From Leptidea sinapis (taxonomy: Eukaryota > Arthropoda > Insecta > Lepidoptera > Pieridae), in NCBI RefSeq assembly GCF_905404315.1, contig NC_066273.1, positions 2,852,001 to 2,916,000 on the forward strand: DNA of 64,000 nt. Direction: 5' to 3'. This document shows, in pieces, positions 58,201 to 61,421 of the stretch. The position numbers were made by a program, and so were the translations under genes. The notes beneath the pieces are model-generated. The model saw nothing but the letters and a program-made list of their open reading frames with translations, was not told the origin of the DNA and did not search any database. The stretch's first letter is position 1. Each line of letters begins with the position of its first letter.

Positions 58201-58955
58201 ATATATGTATATTTGTTTGGTATAGTTACGGGTTGCGATATAGTTTACACTTTACACTTTATATAAGGTGTCCATAAAGAGTATCGGGTTTTTGTTATTT
58301 CTATAAAACAAAAACTACTTCTAATCAACCAAGAAATTTATTGTTAATGATTACAATATAAAGTGAAAAATTATTCTATGTTGATAGTCAAACACTATAA
58401 TATGTTGAATTTTTACCGTCGCACCTGTATTCTTGTACAAACGGATCCATTTTCTAGTGCTATCGTCACTTGGTGCATGGCGTGTACGATATTTCGCACG
58501 ATATAAACGTTGAGAAGCCACAATTGAATCACCATTGCGATAATACGCTCGTACGCAAAAAGCGCGGTGCGTTCCCGGGTACGGCGCCATCTTGACTTAC
58601 ACTCCACAAAATGGCGGACGCCACGATCCCCTCCCCAACCCCTCCGCCGCTCAGTTTCAAATGTGGCGCCAAAACAAATACCCGATACTCTTTTTGGACA
58701 CCTTGTATGATATAGAATAAAATATTTAAGTAATGTATTCAATAATTGGATCCAATTTAAGAGTGTATTCCACATTCCAGCGTGGGTATGGTGAAGACCC
58801 TGAAGCACATCTACAAGGAAAACGGCGTCGTGAAGGGTCTGTACCGCGGTATGAGTGTCAACTACATCCGCGCCATTCCCATGGTCGCGACCTCATTCTC
58901 CACCTACGAGATGATGAAGCAACTGCTGGATCTCGACACGGGAATGAAGATATGA
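31094..58955 (+). CDS. SLC25A16: SLC25A16-like mitochondrial carrier (Graves disease carrier protein homolog), complete, 6 coding exons
   Basis: Coding pieces 31094-31157, 31810-32036, 42833-43021, 49451-49607, 54068-54209 and 58781-58955 join to 954 nt: 317 codons plus TGA, with canonical GT-AG introns and consistent phases (1,0,0,1,2). The protein has the three tandem solute-carrier repeats with signatures PLDRIK (34-39), PLDTIR (129-134) and PLDVTR (239-244), each followed by an Y-[KR]-G motif (LYKG, LYRG, LYRG). AKTTVAPLDR, GVFGGL, YKGNGAQMVRIFPYAA and SYPLDVTRRRMQL are specific to the SLC25A16 subfamily, which sits in the inner mitochondrial membrane and is linked to coenzyme A or its precursors. 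Length fits (human about 332 aa). Introns are packed with mobile elements: 3.4% of the span codes. Confidence 0.96.
31463..31600 (+). repeat. Partial copy of the TATTATAAAGAGG repeat
   Basis: TAATATTATAAAGAGGATAC and CTACTGGACCGATTTCAAAA; shares its head with 17149-17492. Intron 1. Confidence 0.55.
31645..31718 (+). mobile_element. tRNA-like SINE head
   Basis: GGCTCAGTTGGTAAGAGC resembles an A box and GGATTCAAGTCC a B box, but the acceptor arms do not pair, so this is a tRNA-derived SINE rather than a tRNA gene. In intron 1, 90 bp before exon 2. Confidence 0.55.
31810..32036 (+). CDS. SLC25A16: SLC25A16-like exon 2 (first repeat)
   Basis: Acceptor TTGTAG|GTATTG, donor AAAAAA|GTAAGT. Encodes residues 22-97 with AKTTVAPLDRIKILLQAQSS, YKHHGVFGG, ALYKGNGAQMVRIFPYAATQ and FEIYKK. 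Confidence 0.96.
32619..32835 (+). mobile_element. TACGTCTAG MITE copy 3
   Basis: Left TACGTCTTCATAGACAGTGA; body AATAAACCTGGCCTGTTTTC and CATCGGTTGTTTAGCAGCAA as in the 19.1-kb copy. Intron 2. Confidence 0.7.
32923..33238 (+). mobile_element. SINE-like repeat copy f
   Basis: Full length, ACCAGTGGGAGGCTCCTTTA head and long A-tail at 33227-33238. Intron 2 of the SLC25A16-like gene. Confidence 0.88.
33500..34310 (+). repeat. Two-copy repeat (GGCGTCCCGAG end), interrupted copy
   Basis: Ends are collinear with 14438-14660, but about 590 bp of unrelated AT-rich sequence lie between TTATCATTTTATGG and CATAAAATTTAAGTA. Confidence 0.6.
34949..35246 (+). mobile_element. SINE-like repeat copy g
   Basis: Head lost (starts TTTCCTTTGCACCGGATGCC), right arm of the central stem deleted, A-tail present. 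Intron 2. Confidence 0.82.
35871..36220 (+). repeat. CTAGCTGACCC dispersed repeat, copy 2
   Basis: TAGCTGACCCGGCAAACGTT head, GATTAGCGCGTTCAAACAAA and AATATTAGTATAGATA end. Diverged from copy 1. Confidence 0.7.
36735..37105 (+). mobile_element. LINE 3' end, subfamily A, copy 2
   Basis: AGCTGTAAGGGTAAATGTAT, CAGCTGAATATCTAAGTGAT, then a 3' UTR with TTTCTTGCGCCGCTTCTACT and GAGAAAATAAATGCCTTTTA. Collinear with the complement of 2.17-2.55 kb. Confidence 0.8.
37732..37941 (-). pseudogene. Myb/SANT-like DNA-binding domain fragment (transposon-associated type)
   Basis: Frame reads KARILENKQTWCKLVKEFYC, PRNAKTLRTKYETIKKALER, with the W...F......R....L...Y..IKK spacing of insect Myb/SANT-like (Myb_DNA-bind_5 type) domains. 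About 60 residues; no start codon or downstream domain is found. The surrounding 37.4-38.3 kb has no other recognisable feature, so a decayed DNA-transposon or accessory gene is likely. Confidence 0.5.
39005..39150 (+). mobile_element. tRNA-derived SINE fragment
   Basis: GGGGTCGAATCCCGA (B-box-like) followed by GTGTCATGGATGTTCATGTT and TGTACATATTATTGTATTAA, the body style of the SINE at 39.97 kb. Intron 2. Confidence 0.55.
39405..39710 (+). repeat. CTAGCTGACCC dispersed repeat, copy 3
   Basis: TAGCTGACCCAGCAAACGTT to ACACGAGAATTTTATATATT; the closest relative is 9154-9478. Confidence 0.75.
39925..40605 (-). mobile_element. LINE 3' end (KYLDLAHEVTDMW family) split by a SINE
   Basis: Minus-strand frame 40572-40369 reads VKAEIDKLSKYLDLAHEVTD, MWDVGSTIIVPIVVSVNG and LIAKSLDHHLKRL, followed by a GTARIVRKFLSL-type end. 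This block (K.KYxDLxxEV.xMW, VPIVV...G.I.KSL) is the C-terminal tail of a non-LTR RT protein. The 3' UTR ends at 39925 (CTCTTTATTATAATTTCATC) and is split at 39966-40220 by an antisense tRNA-SINE. Other copies: 46.1 and 47.3 kb. Confidence 0.75.
39966..40220 (-). mobile_element. tRNA-derived SINE, full copy nested in a LINE tail
   Basis: On the minus strand it starts with TAGCAGAGTGGTTAGCGATC (A box), then AGGTCCCGGGTTCGGTCGGT (B box) and a body GATGTTTGTTTCCGAGTCAT.., ending TAAAAAGTGTGTCAAATAAA. It is inserted in the 3' UTR of the surrounding LINE copy. Confidence 0.82.
40887..40948 (-). mobile_element. SINE-like repeat, tail scrap (copy m)
   Basis: AAGAGACAAGACGAGCGGGA and CAGCTGGTGGTAATTGATAC correspond to the last 60 bp of the family. 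Confidence 0.7.
41111..41477 (+). repeat. CTAGCTGACCC dispersed repeat, copy 4
   Basis: TAGCTGACCCGACAGACGTT head, CGGTCCAGCCGTTCTCGAGT near the end, TATATATAGATTA tail. Confidence 0.7.
41617..41924. mobile_element. MITE with GTTGCAGACC TIRs
   Basis: GTTGCAGACC at 41617 and GGTCTGCAAC at 41915-41924, with similarity continuing inward (AAACTAAGCT / AGCTAAGT). Rich in internal GCTAAGC/AGCTTAGC pairs. One copy. Confidence 0.75.
42118..42370 (+). repeat. CTAGCTGACCC dispersed repeat, copy 5
   Basis: GAGCTGACCCGGCAAACGTC, CGGTCCAGTCGTTTAAGAGA and an (ACAG) run. Confidence 0.65.
42455..42690 (-). mobile_element. Probable LINE 3' UTR fragment
   Basis: On the minus strand it contains CAACAGTTCGACTTCGAAAA and TTTCGTGACGGCGTATTTTT with an A/T-rich tail. 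No coding part. Assignment by style only; it lies 140 bp before exon 3. Confidence 0.35.
42833..43021 (+). CDS. SLC25A16: SLC25A16-like exon 3 (second repeat)
   Basis: Acceptor TTTCCAG|TACCTT, donor AAAACT|GTACGT, phase 0 both sides. Encodes YLGGLNVPMVQHGDKFVAGA, TYPLDTIRARLAFQ and HRYTGIVHAASSMFKT. An alternative upstream AG (42812) would break the frame. Confidence 0.95.
43045..43570 (+). repeat. CAGCCTAGCGAAAC composite repeat, copy 1, carrying a SINE
   Basis: CAGCCTAGCGAAAC, GAAACGTGCAGT and GGAGATAGCCGAAATCC occur as at 48875; then SINE-like copy h, then TAAGCAACTGTTCGCTTTCA and TAGCCGGATTATA. Starts 23 bp after the exon 3 donor. Confidence 0.75.
43168..43481 (+). mobile_element. SINE-like repeat copy h
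   Basis: ACCAGTGGGAGTCTCCTTTG head, GTATTCATAAAAAAAAA tail; nested in the composite repeat of intron 3. Confidence 0.88.
43902..44068. mobile_element. Short MITE, CGGCCGTTTTCAATAAC TIRs
   Basis: CGGCCGTTTTCAATAAC and GTTATTGAAAACGGCCG are perfect 17-bp inverted ends of a 167-bp non-coding element. Both flanks carry similar GTCAATTGTAG..TTAGCTAATGCTTA phrases. Confidence 0.85.
44130..44200 (+). mobile_element. TACGTCTAG MITE, left-end fragment
   Basis: TATACGTCTAGATAGACTGT and GACAGCTGTGAGTACGTC match the left half of the 32.6-kb copy. Confidence 0.6.
44313..44600 (+). repeat. ACCGACTTC/GGAGGAGGTT family copy
   Basis: CGACTTCGAAAAGGAGGAGG, CACCGATTACGCTGAGATTT and CATAGTTTGGCCCAATAGTT. Intron 3. 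Confidence 0.7.
44825..45221. mobile_element. Foldback element, about 145-bp arms
   Basis: Left arm (44825-44971) and right arm (45063-45221) are near-complementary: CGTTTAAAAAACCGACTTC, TTAATACACCTCTTATGCGA, GTGCTACCTATTGATAGG and AAGTCGGTGC on the left have matching complements on the right. The spacer of about 92 bp is unrelated. The outer ends ACCGACTTC match the dispersed ACCGACTTC family. Confidence 0.88.
45629..45846. mobile_element. MITE with GGACGTA TIRs and AATT target duplication
   Basis: GGACGTAATTCCAGAAAAAC and the complement of its right end GTTTTTCGGGAACTACGTCC match over about 30 bp; AATT flanks both sides (45625-45628, 45847-45850). The right half recurs at 60318-60436. Confidence 0.82.
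46085..46405 (-). mobile_element. LINE 3' end (KYLDLAHEVTDMW family), copy 2
   Basis: Frame 46384-46199 reads MRDVASTIIVPIVVSVNCLI, KSLDHHLKRL and GTARIVRKFLSL; the tail at 46085 is CTCTTTATTATAATTTCATC. Intron 3. Confidence 0.75.
46415..47240. other. Intron 3 stretch without recognisable features
   Basis: AT-rich; no frame or repeat recognised. Confidence 0.45.
47270..47448 (+). mobile_element. LINE 3' end (KYLDLAHEVTDMW family), copy 3, tail only
   Basis: GTGCGGAAGTTCCTCAGTCT, GGCGGAATTGTCGTGAACCA and the tail GAAATTGTAATAAAGAGAAT in the sense direction. Confidence 0.72.
48520..48814 (+). mobile_element. Jockey-like LINE 3' end
   Basis: KLGYHPHHLDVWRWSTVRF, RTTKLWNELPCAVFPGRYDM, AYTFLKGRQRSCDSS and VARECGRR end the ORF; 3' UTR and A-tail to 48814. 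5'-truncated, intron 3. Confidence 0.9.
48875..49290 (+). repeat. CAGCCTAGCGAAAC composite repeat, copy 2, containing an RT fragment
   Basis: Same head as 43045. At 49005-49135 a frame reads SPYLISKFGVPQGSLMGPLL, FLIYLNDLPDV and KQLFA, the motif B-to-C stretch of a LINE RT lacking the DD of the FADD box. Ends in TAGCCGGATTATA and CCCTCTTTGAT as in copy 1. It lies 160 bp before exon 4. Confidence 0.72.
49451..49607 (+). CDS. SLC25A16: SLC25A16-like exon 4 (second repeat end, linker)
   Basis: Acceptor TTGAACAG|GAAGGT, donor AATACAG|GTATTT. Encodes EGGIRALYRGFVPTLVGMVP, YAGFSFYCFESLKFFCMKYF and TTLCRKCDRNT. The second-repeat EGG...LYRG motif is intact. Confidence 0.95.
49653..49968 (-). mobile_element. 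SINE-like repeat copy i
   Basis: Antisense full-length copy beginning 45 bp after the exon 4 donor; ends GAGCCTCCGACTGGT. Confidence 0.86.
50399..50670 (+). mobile_element. SINE-like repeat copy j (3' end missing)
   Basis: ACCAGTGGGAGGCTCCTTTG head; stops within CAATTATCATCAGAT without the conserved tail or poly(A). Confidence 0.84.
50774..51110. mobile_element. MITE-like element with nested inverted repeats (CTATTACCA ends)
   Basis: CTATTACCAAAATCGA at the left and TCGATTGTGGTAATAG at the right pair with one mismatch. Inside, CCTATTACAAAAGTTTCGGA (about 50823) pairs with ATCCGAAGTACTTTGGTAAT (about 51022). The 143-codon antisense frame across it (51174-50743) is low-complexity and looks accidental. 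Confidence 0.65.
51200..51528 (+). mobile_element. Jockey-like LINE 3' end
   Basis: LIPAAEFHLRTTRHNLGYHP, FLPRTTKLWNELPCAVFPGR, AYTFLKGRQRSCDSS, then 3' UTR and A-tail. Intron 4. Confidence 0.9.
51839..52284. mobile_element. TTAA-bounded MITE, copy 2
   Basis: TTAAGGCGACACTAAATGCC to CTCTTCGCCTTAA; collinear with 10267-10696 with several small indels. TTAA at both edges. Confidence 0.8.
52285..52640 (-). mobile_element. tRNA-derived SINE, directly adjoining the TTAA MITE
   Basis: Antisense tRNA-like head near 52421-52345: TAGCTCAGATGGGACAT (A box) and CGGTTCGAATCCAGGTG (B box), ending AGCAAGGCTCGGTCGCCCGG at 52285. The 52440-52640 part (ATCGATGGAGCCGTTTCCGA, ATTGCTCATTTAAAG) is another repeat tail beside it. 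Confidence 0.6.
52680..53760 (-). mobile_element. Degraded LINE fragments, antisense
   Basis: 53751-53530 on the minus strand contains LLDNPVNSTPWFCKFKNNAH and, in a shifted frame, a C-x2-C...DH.FF.C knuckle typical of LINE C-termini. Near 52915 AGGCCCCTGGCTATAGCCTG suggests its 3' UTR. Positions 52750-52810 instead match the 28.9-kb LINE tail family. The boundaries are unclear. Confidence 0.5.
53780..54000 (+). mobile_element. LINE 3' tail, copy 3 (GTGTCATTTCCGTGACCTAC family)
   Basis: TTGCCACTTTTTGTCATTAG, TACGAAGTAGCGGTAGATTC and GTGTCATTTCCGTGACCTAC in sense orientation, ending 70 bp before exon 5. Confidence 0.75.
54068..54209 (+). CDS. SLC25A16: SLC25A16-like exon 5 (third repeat, signature)
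   Basis: Acceptor TATTTCAAG|GTGGTC, donor ATTTTGG|GTGAGA. Encodes GGLVLSVPGKLLCGGFAGAV, SYPLDVTRRRMQLAAMDP and TTRHFG. The acceptor is weak: an A-run rather than pyrimidines precedes it (54040-54054). Confidence 0.95.
54345..54662 (+). mobile_element. Jockey-like LINE 3' end with internal hairpin and deletion
   Basis: HLALRRDVASLCVFYRIYHG, IPAAEFHLRMTRHKLGYHPH and LDVWRSSTVH, then a palindrome (54520-54570) replaces the normal RFSRSF segment; TKLWNELP region and 3' UTR are shortened. A-tail to 54662. Confidence 0.88.
54520..54570. repeat. Perfect hairpin, 23-bp arms, 5-nt loop
   Basis: TGTGTGGCGGTCATCCACAG.. (54520-54542) and its exact complement (54548-54570) around ACACC. Absent from sibling LINE copies at 48.6 and 51.3 kb. 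Confidence 0.9.
55011..55274 (+). repeat. CTAGCTGACCC dispersed repeat, copy 6, with (TA)n
   Basis: TAGCTGACCCGACAGACGTT head; a pure TA run at 55216-55250 and a TATATATAGATTA end. Intron 5. Confidence 0.7.
56137..56264. mobile_element. Small palindromic MITE
   Basis: GCAACTGTTG..GGTATTAAAACAC and GTGTTTTAATACC..CAACAGTTGC form a two-part stem around CGAGGCGAAGCCGAGT. Intron 5. Confidence 0.7.
57000..57165 (-). mobile_element. LINE 3' end, subfamily B, fragment
   Basis: ACCATTCCCAATCTGTGGTA, AAAGTCATTTATGTTATAGT and TGTTGTAAAAGTATATACAT match 28.23-28.39 kb. Confidence 0.72.
57402..58050. mobile_element. Large foldback element (Tc1/mariner-like ends), arms about 280 bp
   Basis: CAGGGTGTTATTTTGAGAAG at the left and the complement CAGGCTGGTTTTTTGAGAAG at the right; TA flanks both (57400-57401, 58051-58052). 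Similarity continues inward for nearly 300 bp (CCAAGTCGGAAACTACGAGA / TCAAGTCGGAATCTGCGAGA; ACTCTGTTGCTGAT on both), leaving a short centre of about 80 bp. Non-coding. Intron 5. Confidence 0.88.
58264..58705 (-). mobile_element. Internally deleted Tc1/mariner-superfamily element with DUF4817-like HTH
   Basis: TIRs AAGGTGTCCATAAAGAGTAT (left) and the complement AAGGTGTCCAAAAAGAGTAT (right), TA duplication at 58262-58263 and 58706-58707. Minus-strand frame 58590-58351 reads MAPYPGTHRAFCVRAYYRNG, SIVASQRLYRAKYR and APSDDSTRKWIRLYKNTGAT, a DUF4817-type DNA-binding domain. The catalytic domain is absent, so it is non-autonomous. Ends 75 bp before exon 6. Confidence 0.85.
58781..58955 (+). CDS. SLC25A16: SLC25A16-like exon 6 (third repeat end, stop)
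   Basis: Acceptor CACATTCCAG|CGTGGG; stop TGA at 58953-58955. Encodes VGMVKTLKHIYKENGVVKGL, YRGMSVNYIRAIPMVATSFS and TYEMMKQLLDLDTGMKI. The NYIR.IP and TYE.MK blocks match SLC25A16. Confidence 0.96.
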
Positions 58956-59081
58956 TAAACCTAAAAATGGTTAATACTACTGGGAACATATAAATTATTT
59001 GTCAAATGTCGATAAGGGTCATTTCGATATGTGTAATATTTAAGTAGTCCGAATTTTGTGATCATTGTATCGTATGTTCTA

Positions 59082-59087
59082 AATAAA
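59082..59087 (+). terminator. Candidate polyadenylation signal AATAAA of SLC25A16-like gene
   Basis: First AATAAA after the stop codon (127 nt downstream). It overlaps the left edge of the MITE at 59086 by two bases, so cleavage would fall inside the MITE. Confidence 0.5.
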
Positions 59088-59398
59088 CGGCCGTTCCCAA
59101 TATTCAGTCTATCTCTTAGTTGAGATAAAAATCGTAAATATCGTTGACTTTTCTGTCCCAATAAACTTATCGACGGTAACTCACCTTATCCGTACACGCT
59201 GTCTGTCAATGGGACGACGTATAGCTTACCAGCGATAGAAGTTTGTATGGAAATAGCAATTCACGCGTCCCAATATAACGCGATAAGAATGACTTATCGG
59301 GTATATTGGGACAGCTTCAGATTATTGACAGCTAATTACTGACAGTAGAAGGTAGTCATTTATCTCTATCTGTAGATAGTATATTGGGAACGGCCGTT
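59086..59398 (-). mobile_element. GGCCGTTCCCAATAT MITE, intact copy
   Basis: Perfect 18-bp TIRs AACGGCCGTTCCCAATAT / ATATTGGGAACGGCCGTT around 277 bp; collinear with the complement of 10912-11266. Inside the 3' region of the SLC25A16-like gene. Confidence 0.9.
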
Positions 59399-59609
59399 AC
59401 TGTATTGTGTCTTTATTTCAACTGTGACATTCCGATATTATATACGAAAGAGACGGGTGCTAATATTCCATACCTCTTCTAACACTGCAGTCGACCGGCT
59501 CCATTCAGTCATTAGGTTATTCTGTCACCATTGATTTTGCCATTCTAGTCTCCACGTAACAGTATTTTTTGGTTGTTATTATTTCAGTTTTGATTAGAGT
59601 TGAAACAGG

Positions 59610-59719
59610 TTTTTTTTTATGAAAATAAGGGACGAGACGAGCAGGGCGTACAGGTGATGGTAATTGATACGCCTTGCCTATTGCTATGCAATGCCGCTCA
59701 GGATTCTTGAAAAACCCAA
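59610..59719 (-). mobile_element. SINE-like repeat copy k (3' third only)
   Basis: T-run, ATGAAAATAAGGGACGAGAC, and CTCAGGATTCTTGAAAAACC; stops just before the MITE at 59729. Confidence 0.82.
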
Positions 59720-59728
59720 TTTATATTA

Positions 59729-60275
59729 GGGGCCGTTCATAAAATACGTTCGCATACAAGGGTGGGGGGAGGTGTCTGGCTGAGTGTGACAAGAGGGGAC
59801 GGGGGGTATACGGCAACGTGACGTTCGCGGTTTATTATTTTTTGACATGAGCGCTAGCTCTGTGACGCGACTCTAGCGGCGTTGGGATTCGTCACAACTG
59901 GTTTCTTTATTTTGCGCTCTCGATTCAGTAACAAATGAAAATACTGTTTCTCATGTATTTATTATTATTTTATTCATTCATTCACCATTTAGCAGTGTAA
60001 ATCCTTGGAAATATAAATAATAAATAACTATTTATTATTTATATGTTCGTTATGAAAGATATTTATTTAATTTTTATTATAATAACTAAATAAATATTTT
60101 TAATTTTCAGAATGTGTGTACTATCATTTAGGATTTATTATACTCAGCAGGGGTTTAGTTTTTGTGACGAAATATTTCTAGGGGGGGTCACAGAAAGTAT
60201 GACACAGCGTGACAATAGTGGGGGAGGTGGTCAAAAAAAGCTGATTTTTGTGTGACGTATTTTATGAACGGCCCC
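59729..60275. mobile_element. MITE with GGGGCCGTTCATAAAATACG TIRs and TTA target duplication
   Basis: 21-bp inverted ends; TTA at 59726-59728 and 60276-60278. A 3-bp TTA/TAA duplication fits PIF/Harbinger-type insertion. Contains G-rich tracts (GGTGGGGGGAGG) and no frame. Confidence 0.85.
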
Positions 60276-60317
60276 TTAACGGACTGATAAAAATGGCAGC
60301 CCTACTGTCACTCTTTA

Positions 60318-60436
60318 AATGACATCATGACTTGGTAACCCACATGTATGAAATACAGTCATATTTATTCAACTTTAAACACGAATTCCTTAAAATGTGA
60401 TGTTTGTGGCTTGGAACATTTTTCGGGAACTACGTA
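60318..60436 (+). mobile_element. Half copy of the GGACGTA MITE
   Basis: TTATTCAACTTTAAACACGA, TTCCTTAA and TTGGAACATTTTTCGGGAAC match the right half of 45629-45846; the left half is missing. Confidence 0.72.
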
Positions 60437-61020
60437 AAATTCTACTTAAAAAAAACTGCATTTGCTCTGCGTCTAAGTGAAGTCTGACAAAAGGATCAAA
60501 CTTTGACTGATCTATATAAAATATTGATTGATCCAAACATACTTGTTGCAGTAATTTTGCAGGAAAGCTGCGGTGAAAGAATAGCTATTCCACTAACAAA
60601 ACTGCACGTTCACTGCAAAATAATTGTTTTCTCATAAATATTTTGACTGATGTGACTAACTAATGCAGTTTTTGAGCATTTATTCTGCAGGTTTTTGAAA
60701 GTTTCAAGTCAATAATATAAAATATTTGGTTTGATATGGCAGGCCTTATTTAATTAATATAAAAATATAAAAGATATATGAATAAGTGCAAATATTAAGA
60801 AATGTGTTCTGAACAAGATTGATCACAATGGAATTGACACCATATTTTATATTTATTTAATTGTGTCTCCTAAAATTACAAATATTTAGATGTCTTAATA
60901 ACGTAAGAATAAGAGGCAAAGTAAGAAACTTCAAATAAACTGTGTAAATTAAAACACATTAATTGTTAATATATTGTAGTGCAATTAGATGAAAACACCA
61001 AAATATATATTGTTATGAAG

Positions 61021-61139
61021 ACCAGTGGGAGGCTCCTTTGCACAGGAAGCCGGCTAGATTATGGGTACCACAACAACGCCTATTTCTGCCGTGAAGCAGT
61101 AATGTGTAAGCATTACTGTGTGTTATCATTAAAAAAAAG
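61021..61139 (+). mobile_element. SINE-like repeat copy l (middle deleted)
   Basis: ACCAGTGGGAGGCTCCTTTG through CATTACTGTGT, then jumps to the tail TTATCATTAAAAAAAA, losing the central 200 bp. Confidence 0.82.
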
Positions 61140-61336
61140 AGATCCCAACTTGTCTTTCACATACATAATATTTACGGTACTTTCATTGACAAATACTATT
61201 TTAATGTATCAGCTAGTACGTTTTAATAGATATTCGTCATTGTTTATTTTTATCAGATACATAGTATCGCCTCGGCATACACAGTTTTAAATTTTATTAT
61301 CCAATTCTCATTTTAAGTGTATTTATTTATTTACAG

Positions 61337-61421
61337 TATTGGCAACTTGGGTCCATCAGCTCAAGCCCAGTATGATCACTTACTTTTTAGAAAGGAGGAT
61401 GGGTATTTTGGAACCCACTGA
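61337..61421 (+). other. Candidate 3'-terminal exon of unknown identity
   Basis: TTATTTATTTACAG|T is a plausible acceptor, followed by a 27-codon frame IGNLGPSAQAQYDHLLFRKE, DGYFGTH and TGA. It has no Met, so it would need upstream splicing. The phase (one base needed to finish a codon) equals that left by exon 5 of the SLC25A16-like gene, giving a Gly. I do not recognise the protein and 27 open codons alone are not significant. Confidence 0.3.

Noticed and set aside
58351..58808. 131-codon minus frame overlapping carrier exon 6
   Set aside because: It is a different frame over the DUF4817 element and the exon; composition and overlap argue against coding.
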